A program made the translations under genes and the position numbers. This document shows, one piece after another, positions 1-8,377 of a stretch of DNA of 64,000 nucleotides. This DNA is from Rhodospirillum sp. Lineage in GTDB: Bacteria; Pseudomonadota; Alphaproteobacteria; Dongiales; Dongiaceae. The stretch's first letter is position 1. Each line of letters opens with the position of its first letter. The stretch is from positions 310,001 through 374,000 of the forward strand of contig PNKY01000001.1 in the NCBI GenBank assembly GCA_013822765.1, given 5' to 3'. Under the pieces are notes generated by a model, which saw nothing but the letters and a program-made list of their open reading frames with translations, was not told the DNA's origin and did no database searches.

Positions 1-494
1 GATTGTGCTACGACCCGGAACTGCTCTACGCAGCTGCGATGTTCCACGACATGGGTCTCACCGAGGCGCATAGCAGCACGGACAAGCGATTCGAGGTCGA
101 TGGGGCGAACGCCGCCCGCACCTTTCTGAAAGCCCGGTTCATAAACAGTAGCGACGTCGACGACGTCTGGACCTCGATCGCCCTGCACACGACGCCAGGC
201 ATTCCCGAGTTCATGCACCCGACGGTCGCCCTGCTGACCGCCGGCGTCGAGATGGACGTGCTGGGCATTGGCTACGAGTCCTTCACGGATCCGCAACGGG
301 AGGCGGTGACGAGGGCCTTTCCGCGCCCGCCGCGCTTCAAAGAGGACATTATCCGGGCTTTCTATGACGGCATCAAACACAAGCCACAGACAACCTTCGG
401 CAATGTGAAGGCCGACGTCCTGGTCGACAAGGATCCGAAGTTCGAGCGCGGCAACTTCTGCGCCGTCATCCGCGGCTCGCACTGGCACGGCTGA
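1..494 (+). CDS. HD-domain phosphohydrolase, 5' truncated by window edge
   Basis: The reading frame is open at the left edge, so only about 163 C-terminal codons are visible and the real start is outside. The segment AAAMFHDMGLT carries the paired His-Asp of the HD superfamily of metal-dependent phosphohydrolases, and a later conserved His sits in SIALHTTPG, as in small stand-alone HD proteins often annotated as cyanamide-hydratase-like. No signal peptide or membrane segment is visible in this part. The next gene starts 34 bases after the stop on the same strand, so the two may be co-transcribed. The family assignment is fairly safe; the substrate cannot be inferred. Confidence 0.75.
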   Translation, partial: LCYDPELLYAAAMFHDMGLTEAHSSTDKRFEVDGANAARTFLKARFINSSDVDDVWTSIALHTTPGIPEFMHPTVALLTAGVEMDVLGIGYESFTDPQREAVTRAFPRPPRFKEDIIRAFYDGIKHKPQTTFGNVKADVLVDKDPKFERGNFCAVIRGSHWHG

Positions 495-528
495 ATTTTC
501 CCGTAAAACCATCGAACGGTCGATCGCT

Positions 529-1287
529 ATGGCCAATATTCTCCATATAAACTGCAGTCCCGTCGGCCCAAGGTCCGAAAGCTACAAGCTTTCCGAGCGG
601 ATTGTCGCCTTGCTGCTCAAGCGCGAGCCGACCGCGACGATCACCGGTAGATTCCTCGGCTCCGGCACCATCCCGCATATCGACGCGGAGTACGCGGCTG
701 CGCTCGGGGCTGCAGAAGCGTCGTCCGCAGAAAAGCGCCTGGAAGGTTCTTTCTCTTTATCAGAAGAACTCGTTCAAGAGCTCGAGATCGCGGACTATGT
801 CGTCATCGGAACGCCGATGCACAACTTCACCGTACCTTCCACGCTGAAAGCCTGGATCGATCACGTGGCCCGGGTTCGCCGGACCTTCACGATCGGCAGG
901 CAAGGAAAGGTCGCCTCGCTTCGCGATCGGCCGGTATTTGTCGCCGTCGCTTCGGGCGGGCGGTACTCGAGCGGACCCGCGCGTCAACCTGATTTTCTGA
1001 CGCCTTATCTGAACGCCGTCCTCGGCATGATCGGCCTTTGCGATGTCACGTTCTTTTCCATTGAAGGAACGGCACTCAGCCCCGAAACCGTGGCTGTCAT
1101 CCGCGCTGAGACGGAGCGTAAGTTGGAAGCGCACTTCTCTTCGCTCTCGTCGCCGAGCCCCGATGAATTGGCCAAGCAACGGCGCCTCGGCGAATTGCTC
1201 GACGATGGCCTCAAGCTGACGTTCCCAGCAAGCGATCCGGTGGCGCCCTTCATCGAGGAACAGCTCACCAGCCATCGGGGGCGGTAA
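529..1287 (+). CDS. FMN-dependent NADH-azoreductase-like flavoprotein
   Basis: This 252-residue protein has the flavodoxin-like fold of the AzoR / NAD(P)H dehydrogenase (quinone) family. The N-terminus ILHINCSPVGPRSESYKLS is the phosphate-binding strand-loop for FMN, and GTPMHNFTVPSTLKAWIDHV is the second FMN-contacting segment typical of AzoR. The enzymes reduce quinones, azo dyes or nitro compounds with NADH in the cytosol. The protein is longer than usual AzoR (about 200 residues) because of a C-terminal tail of about 50 residues. ATG 529 is used because it places the flavin motif at the N-terminus. A second, shorter AzoR lies at 35168. The specific substrate is unknown. Confidence 0.85.
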   Translation: MANILHINCSPVGPRSESYKLSERIVALLLKREPTATITGRFLGSGTIPHIDAEYAAALGAAEASSAEKRLEGSFSLSEELVQELEIADYVVIGTPMHNFTVPSTLKAWIDHVARVRRTFTIGRQGKVASLRDRPVFVAVASGGRYSSGPARQPDFLTPYLNAVLGMIGLCDVTFFSIEGTALSPETVAVIRAETERKLEAHFSSLSSPSPDELAKQRRLGELLDDGLKLTFPASDPVAPFIEEQLTSHRGR

Positions 1288-1469
1288 GGCATCATGAAAT
1301 GGGGGATCTCGCACACCGCCGGGGGTTCTTGCTGACACAGATGCTGGCGGGAGGCATAGCCGCACCGTCGCAAGCGCCGGAAGGCGCTATCCGGTGCGCT
1401 TTCTTCGCCGGCGAAGGGATGCCAGCATAGTATACTCGCACTGGAACCTGCTGCGGAAACGGCAAATTC

Positions 1470-2891
1470 ATGAGCGTTGCAAGGAAGGGAAGTATCCCCC
1501 AACTGGATCGGCGGTCTGAAGAGCCCTACTACCGTCAGATCTACGATCGAATCCGGAGCGCTATTGCCGCCGGTTCGCTGAAGCCTGGAGACCGAATTCC
1601 CTCGGCTCGCGCGCTGATCGATGAATTGGGGTTAGCGAGGGGCACGATCGATGCGGCTTATTCCCTGCTACAGGCCGAAGGCTATATAGAGTCACGCGGC
1701 CAAGCGGGAACAATCGTGGCGCCGGGCCTTATTCGACCGCAGGTCGCAAGCCCCGTTCCTCGGTCGAAAACGTTCGTTCCAACTTTGAGCTTCCGCCCTG
1801 AAACGATCCTCCCCTTCCAGATGGGACTGCCGGCCTTGGACCTGTTTCCTCGGAAGATCTGGGCACGTCTCGGCGCACGTTGCGCACGCGCCATGCAGCC
1901 GGCTGACATGGCGCATCCTTCCGTCTACGGCCTTCCGGATCTCCGCGCGGAGATCGCGGCCTATCTTCAAGTCGCCAGAGGCGTCAACTGCGCCCCAGCC
2001 CAGGTTTTCATCACATCGGGCTATCGGCACACAGTGCAGATGATCGTCCGGGCACTTCTGAACGCAGGTGATCGCGTCTGGGTCGAAGATCCCGGATATC
2101 CGCCGACGCGCGAACTCCTCAAGAGGATGGGTATGTCGGTGGTGTCGGTGCCGGTGGACCAGGAGGGAATGGTCACAGATTTGGGCGTCAAGGCGGCTCC
2201 TCGGGCCCGGGCGGCCGTGGTGACCCCCGCGCATCAAAGCCCGCTGGGTGTCTCTTTGGCGTTGCCCCGGCGCATGGCACTCTTGGACTGGGCCGCGAAG
2301 AACAAAGCTTGGATCCTTGAGGACGACTACGACGGCGAGTATCGCTATGTCGGCCGGCCACTACCCGCGTTGAAGAGTCTGGATCGCGAGGGACGCGTCC
2401 TTTATTCCGGCACCTTCAGCAAAGTGCTTTTTCCGGCCCTGCGGCTTGCCTACCTAGTCGTTCCCGAGACCGAGGTCGAACGGTTCGAAGAGGTCAACCA
2501 GGCTTGGGGTCCTGGTAGCCCTCAGCTGACACAGACGATTGTCACGACCTTTATCAAGGAGGGATACTTCGCGCGTCACATCCAGAGAATGCGCAAGCTC
2601 TATGGAGAGCGCAGGGAATTGGCGACGGCTGGACTGACAAGCGTGCTCAACAAGCATGTGAGCATCGATCTGCAGCCCGGAGGAATGCATTTGATCCTTC
2701 GGTTGAAAGCGCAACGATCGGACCGGCGACTTGTGGCGCGCATGCTGGAAGATGGCCTGTATGGCGAGGCCTTATCCGACTGGACCGATCGGAGCGATGA
2801 AGGTCCCGCGATTCTCGTCAATTTCACGAATATCGGATCGCAGCGCGCCGCCGAGGCACTCGGCCGGCGGATCCTGAAAGTGATGGCCTAG
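1470..2891 (+). CDS. MocR-type (GntR HTH + aminotransferase-fold) regulator
   Basis: A 473-residue protein with a GntR winged helix-turn-helix in about residues 18-85 (YRQIYDRIRSAIAAGSLKPGDRIPSAR...) followed by a fold-type I aminotransferase domain. The PLP-binding lysine is Lys318 in SGTFSKVLFPALR, and EDDYDGEYRY is the other family landmark. This is the MocR/PdxR architecture, in which PLP or a PLP adduct controls DNA binding. No pdxST genes are nearby. The likely targets are the AhpD-like and SMR genes directly downstream on the same strand. The 182 bp upstream hold an AT-rich TAGTATACT tract that may be its own -10 region. The family call is secure; target and ligand are inference. Confidence 0.92.
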   Translation: MSVARKGSIPQLDRRSEEPYYRQIYDRIRSAIAAGSLKPGDRIPSARALIDELGLARGTIDAAYSLLQAEGYIESRGQAGTIVAPGLIRPQVASPVPRSKTFVPTLSFRPETILPFQMGLPALDLFPRKIWARLGARCARAMQPADMAHPSVYGLPDLRAEIAAYLQVARGVNCAPAQVFITSGYRHTVQMIVRALLNAGDRVWVEDPGYPPTRELLKRMGMSVVSVPVDQEGMVTDLGVKAAPRARAAVVTPAHQSPLGVSLALPRRMALLDWAAKNKAWILEDDYDGEYRYVGRPLPALKSLDREGRVLYSGTFSKVLFPALRLAYLVVPETEVERFEEVNQAWGPGSPQLTQTIVTTFIKEGYFARHIQRMRKLYGERRELATAGLTSVLNKHVSIDLQPGGMHLILRLKAQRSDRRLVARMLEDGLYGEALSDWTDRSDEGPAILVNFTNIGSQRAAEALGRRILKVMA

Positions 2892-2977
2892 CACTTCAGG
2901 GCAATCTTGGCTCTGCCATATCGCGCGGAAGCCATCACCTATTGGGGGTACCTTTTTCTAGCAAATGGACCCTCCTC

Positions 2978-3442
2978 ATGACCAACCGCATCGACTACGC
3001 CAAAGCTTCGCCCGGTGGCTACAGGGCTTTCGGCGGCGTGTACGTTCACGTTCAGAAATCCGGCCTCGCGCCTGAGCTGGTCAATCTCGTCTATCTGCGC
3101 GTTTCGCAGATCAATGGCTGCGCGTTTTGCATCGATATGCACACCCGCGATCTTCTTAAGTCCGGGGTGAGTGTCGATAAGCTCGTACTGGTATCGGTCT
3201 GGCGGGATGCGGGCCCGGTTTTCAGCAGTCGCGAGCGTGAAGCTTTCCGCTGGGCCGAATCTGTAACGCGGGTGGCCGAGACCGGCGTGCCCGAGGACGA
3301 CTACGCAGCCGCAGCCGCCGAGTTCAGCGATCAGGAGCTCGCGGACCTCACCTACGCGATCGGCCTGATGAATGCCTTCAATCGGTTTGGCGTCGCCTTC
3401 CGATCTACCCCGGCGGCGGCCGCCGCCGCAGCTGCGGCCTGA
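2978..3442 (+). CDS. AhpD-like carboxymuconolactone decarboxylase family protein
   Basis: A 154-residue AhpD-fold protein. The redox motif is C48-A-F-C51 followed by H55 (INGCAFCIDMHTRDLLKSG), the pattern of AhpD-like peroxidase or thiol-disulfide proteins rather than of the decarboxylase proper. ATG 2978 is preferred over the in-frame TTG at 2942 because homologues of this type begin close to the RIDYxKxxPG segment. The C-terminus ends in a run of nine alanines encoded by GC-rich codons, which is low-complexity and probably tolerated rather than functional. It sits 87 bp after the MocR regulator and 65 bp before the SMR exporter, and probably forms a small unit with the latter. Confidence 0.88.
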   Translation: MTNRIDYAKASPGGYRAFGGVYVHVQKSGLAPELVNLVYLRVSQINGCAFCIDMHTRDLLKSGVSVDKLVLVSVWRDAGPVFSSREREAFRWAESVTRVAETGVPEDDYAAAAAEFSDQELADLTYAIGLMNAFNRFGVAFRSTPAAAAAAAAA

Positions 3443-3507
3443 CGGTTCTCAGCAGACGCCAGCGATGCTGGTTTCGTCTTCAAACAAATAAATGGAGAAC
3501 CTCTAAA

Positions 3508-3828
3508 GTGGCTTGGACTTTGCTTCTTCTTGCCGGCGCACTCGAGATCGCCTTTGCATTTGCCATGAAGGCGTCTTACGGCTTCACCCGATTGATCCCC
3601 GCTGTGATTACCGTCGCGACCGGTATCTCCAGCGTGGTCCTGCTTTCGCTTTCATTGAAGTCCTTGCCTGTGGGCACCGGGTATGCCGTGTGGACAGGCA
3701 TTGGAGGAGCGGGGGTCGCTATTCTGGGAATGATCTTCTTGGGGGAATCTGCGGCGCCGCTCCGGCTGATCTGCCTTGCCCTCATCCTCCTCGGCATTAT
3801 CGGACTGAAGTTAGTCTCTGGAACGTAG
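3508..3828 (+). CDS. SMR-family small multidrug/guanidinium exporter (SugE/Gdx-like)
   Basis: At 106 residues with four hydrophobic helices, this is a small multidrug resistance protein, active as an antiparallel dimer in the inner membrane. Helix 1 carries the essential glutamate (ALEIAFAFAMK, Glu13). The segments KSLPVGTGYAVWTGIGGAG and LGESAAPLRLICLALILLGIIGLK match the SugE/Gdx branch more than EmrE. One departure: Gdx proteins have Trp three residues after the Glu (EVVWA), and here it is Phe (EIAFA), so guanidinium selectivity is uncertain. The start is GTG 3508. The 65-base leader is too short for a guanidine riboswitch. Subfamily is moderately sure, substrate open. Confidence 0.87.
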   Translation: MAWTLLLLAGALEIAFAFAMKASYGFTRLIPAVITVATGISSVVLLSLSLKSLPVGTGYAVWTGIGGAGVAILGMIFLGESAAPLRLICLALILLGIIGLKLVSGT

Positions 3829-3943
3829 TCGATTGCTTTCCGCGGTCGATGACAGAAGTGTTTCGTCGCTGCAATTTCCAACACGAGCACCCCGTCAACC
3901 GGATTAGACAAAACGCAATGCGGACGGCAGCAGCATTTCTCAT

Positions 3944-3982
3944 GAACTAAACTTCAGACAGTCGTGAGCCTCAGTTTAGCTC
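3944..3982. repeat. Inverted repeat between SMR and patatin genes
   Basis: GAACTAAACT at 3944-3953 is complementary, with one mismatch, to AGTTTAGCTC at 3973-3982, with a 19-base loop. It lies in the 298-base convergent spacer 3829-4126 between the SMR gene (plus) and the patatin gene (minus). It could act as a bidirectional terminator stem, but there is no clean T-tract on either side. I see nothing else in the spacer. Confidence 0.3.
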
Positions 3983-4126
3983 GGATAGCATGCCTTCTTG
4001 AAGATGCAGTGTCCAAACGGCCTGCCTTTGGCGCGTGGGATCGTACGGCAGCTTGGACGGAACGGCAGCTCAATGTCTGCTAGTGGCACATAGCGGACAA
4101 ACTCGAACAAGAGTCGAGGGTCGGCT

Positions 4127-5302
4127 TCAGGGCTTCATCAACTCAAGAGCCCACGCGGGCATATCGCCTGAGCTAGGTGGCATGTTCTGCCATGGATCGT
4201 CCTGCGCCCCGAGGGCGCGCCCCGCATCGAACGCCGCGCGCATCTGGACTGGATCGAATGCCAGTGGGTCATTGCCGACATTCACGTCGTCCGGAATCCC
4301 AACCATATTGAAGGTGTAACCCAGCATCCTCGTCCCGAAATAAGACCTGGTCAGAGCTGTTTGCATGGATTGTTCCATCATCACACTGATCGTTGTCGCC
4401 GCGACTGGGCCAAGCGCCCTGATCAAGGCCTGCGGCGGCTGCGTTACCTTGCCGTTATCGATCAGGTACAGATTGCCAGCACCATATAGCGGAGGATTGG
4501 GCTTCTGCTGGCCTCCCACTCCTGGAATCACCAGGTTCGAACGGGCAGCCCCGTCGACGAACAAATGGCCATCTATTTCAACCGGCGGAAAGACGATGGG
4601 GAACGAGGCAGAGGCCAGTAATACATCGCGATAGAGCTCCAACTCCCCCGCCTTCGCGATCAACGTCATATTCCAGACCCAGGTCTGGGCGTAGTCGATG
4701 TTCGTTGTGCCCACAGCCAATATACGATTCTCATCGTATGCCGCAGCCACGCGCTTCAAAGTCTCCGCAGTCACGTATTTGGCGATCATTGCGCGCAGAG
4801 GTGTCGTGTCCTTCAGTGAGTCAGCGGACAGGAGGCTGAACATCCCTCTGTTCATGTAGATGTCGGCGCTGGTGATCTGCGTGTACATCTCTTCCAGTAT
4901 CGCGTCGTCGGCCGGGGTGCCGAGAAACGCGTGGGTGGCCAACAACGCACCGGTGCTGACACCGCCGACGAGATCGAACTGCGGCCGCCGGCCGCTCTCG
5001 CGCCAGCCGACGAGAAAGCCAGCGCCGAAGGCACCGTTCTGACCTCCGCCGGAGATGGAAAGAAGGTTCAACGCGTGGCCGCTCTTGCGCTCAAGGTAGC
5101 GTATGTAATTGTCGCCAGGAATCGCCGCTACGTCGGCATACATGCTCGACGGTTGGGTCGGATCCAGCGGTTGGTACCCATTCGGGAGAGCCGCGTACAA
5201 CGGTGCATGCAAAGAGAGTGTCCGCTCGGGAGGCGATGCACAGGCCGCCAGAAGCAACACTGCGAGAAAAGCCTGAAACGTCCCCAAACTCTTGAGTCCC
5301 AT
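4127..5302 (-). CDS. Patatin-like phospholipase, lipoprotein
   Basis: Counting from ATG 5302, this is a 391-residue protein with a lipoprotein signal (FLAVLLLAACAS, lipidated Cys21) followed by a patatin domain. The oxyanion glycine loop SGGGQNGAFGAG, the nucleophile Ser116 in GVSTG and the partner Asp250 in VDGAAR form the complete Ser-Asp dyad, so it should be an active acyl hydrolase anchored in the envelope. A start 11 codons upstream is possible, but the signal peptide is better from 5302. It is flanked by convergent and same-strand neighbours with no functional link that I can see. Typical substrates of the family are phospholipids; the real one is unknown. Confidence 0.88.
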   Translation of the reverse strand: MGLKSLGTFQAFLAVLLLAACASPPERTLSLHAPLYAALPNGYQPLDPTQPSSMYADVAAIPGDNYIRYLERKSGHALNLLSISGGGQNGAFGAGFLVGWRESGRRPQFDLVGGVSTGALLATHAFLGTPADDAILEEMYTQITSADIYMNRGMFSLLSADSLKDTTPLRAMIAKYVTAETLKRVAAAYDENRILAVGTTNIDYAQTWVWNMTLIAKAGELELYRDVLLASASFPIVFPPVEIDGHLFVDGAARSNLVIPGVGGQQKPNPPLYGAGNLYLIDNGKVTQPPQALIRALGPVAATTISVMMEQSMQTALTRSYFGTRMLGYTFNMVGIPDDVNVGNDPLAFDPVQMRAAFDAGRALGAQDDPWQNMPPSSGDMPAWALELMKP

Positions 5303-5472
5303 GCGATCCCCCGAGGTCTGCGAGAAACTCTGCAAGATGCAGAGGCCTAGACAGTCGATCTGTCCGACTTTACTGCCTTAGTGTAGTCGCAGTTCGATGC
5401 CTTTCGCAACGTCACGCTTGTCTACAGGCTCGGCTGATCGATATCCGTTCTTGGCACAAGGTAGACACCACG

Positions 5473-6279
5473 TCACTCGTATCCGCCGTCCGTGGATTTT
5501 CGCAGCATTGCGAACTGACGAGGATCGTGACCAAACCAGACATCCGCATCGAGATCGCGTCGCTGCCTTATGCGGTCCAGGGTGTTTCTGAAACCTGATT
5601 CGTCCTCAAAGAATCCCGGCATCAAAGGCGGTTGATGAAGATTCTCGGCGCAATATGCGGCGTCCGAGACGAGCACAATGTCGCCGCTGGCCGGCAGGCG
5701 CACAGAGAGACCCAGCATTCCAAAGGAATGGCCGCGGCCGAAATTGAGGATCTGAACCTCGTCATGAAGCGCCAGATCGCCCTCACTGCTGGAAACCGGT
5801 CGCCACGCCAGGTCGGCGCGGACCCATGCATCGGTGTCCCGCCACGCATAGTTGGTATCGTCGTTTGCCGCGTGGGCGGCGATGACGGCGGCCAACTCGT
5901 CAGCGTGAACGATCAGCTGGGACTTGCGGAAGAACTCGACACAGCCGGCGTGGTCCGCGTGCATGTGCGACAGCACGACATATCGGAAGTCGTTGGCGCC
6001 GAGCCCGAGCTGTTCAAGTCGATGCGGCAGAGCACATTCCTCACCGCCAAGATGCGTGAAGTCGCTCTGGAACTCTGGCGGCCAGCGTCCATTCGGCCCC
6101 ATTGCGTCAGGGTGGCATCCGGCGTCGAACAGCACGCGGCCGTCGGGATGATCGATGCAATATGCGGAGACCGGCGCCTCGAGGATCTCGGGAAACGGCG
6201 ACGGCCCGTGGCCGATCAGCACTTTGGACTGCATGCGCAGGCGGCCGAGATCGAGCACATAGAGCTTCATCCGCGCCAT
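5473..6279 (-). CDS. Metallo-beta-lactamase-fold lactonase-like hydrolase
   Basis: A 268-residue MBL-fold protein. HMHADH (residues 105-110) binds the two metals, and later His/Asp residues (FGRGHSFG, LVSDAAYC, WFGHDP) complete the site in the pattern of the N-acyl-homoserine-lactonase (AiiA/AttM) subfamily. It may open lactones or hydrolyse related esters. The start at 6279 lies 4 bases after the permease stop, so it is the last gene of the betaine-type transporter operon; ATG 6270 is an alternative. In this setting a metabolic lactonase or thioesterase step is as likely as quorum quenching. AttM-type lactonases of rhizobia also sit in catabolic operons. Confidence 0.8.
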   Translation of the reverse strand: MARMKLYVLDLGRLRMQSKVLIGHGPSPFPEILEAPVSAYCIDHPDGRVLFDAGCHPDAMGPNGRWPPEFQSDFTHLGGEECALPHRLEQLGLGANDFRYVVLSHMHADHAGCVEFFRKSQLIVHADELAAVIAAHAANDDTNYAWRDTDAWVRADLAWRPVSSSEGDLALHDEVQILNFGRGHSFGMLGLSVRLPASGDIVLVSDAAYCAENLHQPPLMPGFFEDESGFRNTLDRIRQRRDLDADVWFGHDPRQFAMLRKSTDGGYE

Positions 6280-6283
6280 GGCG

Positions 6284-8377
6284 CTAGACCGGCCAGGTTT
6301 CGCGGGCTTGCTGGCGGGCGGCCCAGCCACGGATGATGCGATCCGCCATCATCGCGACCAGCGCGATCGCCAGGCCCGAAGTGAGGCCGAGCCCGGCATT
6401 CGCCTTGCCCAGCGCGATATAGACCTGCTGGCCCAGATCCTTGGTTCCGACCATGGCGGCGATCACCACCATCGACAAGGCCGCCATGATGGTCTGGTTG
6501 AGGCCGAGCATCACCACCGGCAAGGCCAGCGGCAGCTTCACCTGGAACAGCAGTTGCAGCGGCGTGCAGCCGCATTGCTGACCGGCTTCGATGCAATCGA
6601 CCCGCACATGGCGGATGCCATGCTCGACATAGCGGATCGGCGGCACGATGACATAGAGCATGATGGCGATGAGCGCCGTCAGCTCGCCGACCTTGAAGAA
6701 CATCAGCGCAGGAATCAGGAACACGAATTGCGGCATGGTCTGCAAGGTGTCGTTGATCGGCCGCACGATCTTGGACACCGTGTCGTTGTGCGCCGCCCAC
6801 AATCCGATCAGCCCGCCGATCAGCAGGCACAGCAGCACGGCAAGGCCGCACAGATAGGCAGTCTGCATGAAGGGCTGCCACAGGCCCAGCACCAGGATGA
6901 AGAGGCAGCTCAGCAGCGCGAACAGCGCGACCCCGGCGCCGGCGCAGCGCCAGGCCAGCACCACCACCAGCGCGATGAAAGCGGGCCACGGGAAGTTCGA
7001 GAAGCCGAAGAAGAAGAGCAGGCCAGCGACGATCGCGGCGAGGCCGGCGCGCCAGCCCACACTGCGTGTCAGCGCTGTCGCGATCAGCGCAATGATTGCG
7101 ACATAGATCGCAATCACCGTAGGCGTCAACTCGATGCCCCAGGACATCGGTGCCACGGCGTTCAGCATGCCGATGCGCAGCGGCAGGATGAAGAAATAGA
7201 GCACGTTGTTCTTGAAGGTCTCGAGCGGATCGGCGTAAGCCGCGACCAGGCCAAGCACCCACTTGTTGAGCGCTTCGGCGTTGATGAGGCCGCGCCCTTC
7301 GCTCAGCGGCAGCATGCTGGCGAGGCTCGTCATGTGCATGAAGGCCGCCGCGATCGCCAGCGCTGCGACGATGCCCCAGAACCGCCGCCAGGTCAGCCAG
7401 TCGGGGCGGTTGGCGGCGCGGCTGCTGGCGAAGCCGAGGGTGATACGGTCCATCACCATCGCCAGCAGGGCGATGACCAGGCCGGACAGCAGGCTTTGTC
7501 CGAAGGCGGCCTTGCGCATCGAAGAGAGCACTTCCCAGCCGATATCGTCGAACCCGCCGATGATCGAGGCGATGATGACGATGCTGAAGGCGGCCATGGT
7601 GCTCTGGTTGATACCGACCAGCATCTGCGGCATGGCGGTCGGCACCTCGACCAGCCAGAATCCCTGGCGCGACGTGCAGCCGCTCATCAGGCCGGATTCC
7701 TTGATGTCGCTCGGCACGCGCTCCAGCCCGAGCAACGTGTTGCGCACCATCGGCGGGATTGCATAGATCGCGCTGGCGATCAGCCCGACCACCGGTCCGA
7801 ACCCGAACAGCAGCAGCAGCGGGATCAGATAGGCGAAGGCCGGCATGGTCTGCATGACGTCCAACGCGACGTCGATCGTCCCGCGCAGCCGGGGCACCCG
7901 ATGAGCGACGACACCGAGCGCGAATCCGGCGGCGACGGACATCGGTACCGCCAGCAGCACCAGTGCTAGGGTGTTCATGCTCTGGTGCCAATAGCCGGCG
8001 ATGAGGATGTAGAGAAGCGCGCCGAGCGCGAACCAGGCGAGCCCGCGGCCGCCGGCGCGCAAGGCCGTCACGCCGATCAGCACCAGCATGATCGGCCAGG
8101 GAATCCATTGCAGCACGGCCTGGACGCCGAGCATCGGCCAGTTCAGCAGCCAGGCGATGCCGCGGAACGCCGGTTTGACGAACACGGTGATCGCGGTGCT
8201 GACGGCGTCGACGGCGGGCGCGATTGGCAGCACCCAGTCCGGCGGATACAGCGACATCCACGGCGCGCTGCCGCGCAGCGCGAGGCAGGCAGCAACGAAC
8301 AGCAGCACCGGCAGCCACACGCCGAAGCCCGGGTCGACGCGCTGGCGCCGCGATAGATCGCCGGCCAGCGCCGTCAT
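6284..8377 (-). CDS. Double-length ProW/TmoW-type ABC permease
   Basis: A 697-residue membrane protein made of two ProW-like permease halves in tandem. Each half ends in a related loop (SDIKESGLMSGCT...EVPTAMPQMLVGINQ and DCIEAGQQCGCT...KLPLALPVVMLGLNQ), the EAA-like segment that docks on the ATPase. Fused double permeases occur in alphaproteobacterial TMAO/betaine-type systems such as TmoXWV, so one polypeptide can supply both transmembrane subunits. It overlaps the ATPase gene upstream by 4 bases (start 8377, ATPase stop 8374), which indicates translational coupling. The substrate is inferred from the binding protein and from the neighbouring Rieske/carnitine-type genes. Confidence 0.88.
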   Translation of the reverse strand: MTALAGDLSRRQRVDPGFGVWLPVLLFVAACLALRGSAPWMSLYPPDWVLPIAPAVDAVSTAITVFVKPAFRGIAWLLNWPMLGVQAVLQWIPWPIMLVLIGVTALRAGGRGLAWFALGALLYILIAGYWHQSMNTLALVLLAVPMSVAAGFALGVVAHRVPRLRGTIDVALDVMQTMPAFAYLIPLLLLFGFGPVVGLIASAIYAIPPMVRNTLLGLERVPSDIKESGLMSGCTSRQGFWLVEVPTAMPQMLVGINQSTMAAFSIVIIASIIGGFDDIGWEVLSSMRKAAFGQSLLSGLVIALLAMVMDRITLGFASSRAANRPDWLTWRRFWGIVAALAIAAAFMHMTSLASMLPLSEGRGLINAEALNKWVLGLVAAYADPLETFKNNVLYFFILPLRIGMLNAVAPMSWGIELTPTVIAIYVAIIALIATALTRSVGWRAGLAAIVAGLLFFFGFSNFPWPAFIALVVVLAWRCAGAGVALFALLSCLFILVLGLWQPFMQTAYLCGLAVLLCLLIGGLIGLWAAHNDTVSKIVRPINDTLQTMPQFVFLIPALMFFKVGELTALIAIMLYVIVPPIRYVEHGIRHVRVDCIEAGQQCGCTPLQLLFQVKLPLALPVVMLGLNQTIMAALSMVVIAAMVGTKDLGQQVYIALGKANAGLGLTSGLAIALVAMMADRIIRGWAARQQARETWPV

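Noticed and set aside
3410..3442. GCC/GCG run at the end of the AhpD-like gene
   Set aside because: It encodes a simple polyalanine tail; no repeat unit longer than a codon and no sign of a functional element.
3443..3507. Guanidine riboswitch before the SugE/Gdx-like gene
   Set aside because: The spacer is only 65 bases and shows no ACGR-loop or GGAC-type pair of hairpins.
4035..4319. Short plus-strand frame overlapping the end of the patatin gene
   Set aside because: No ribosome site or motif; it is antisense to conserved C-terminal codons of the patatin protein.
6278..7969. Long plus-strand open frame opposite the double permease
   Set aside because: The product is His/Gln/Arg/Asp-rich with no membrane segments or motifs; the minus strand encodes a clear permease with two conserved docking loops.
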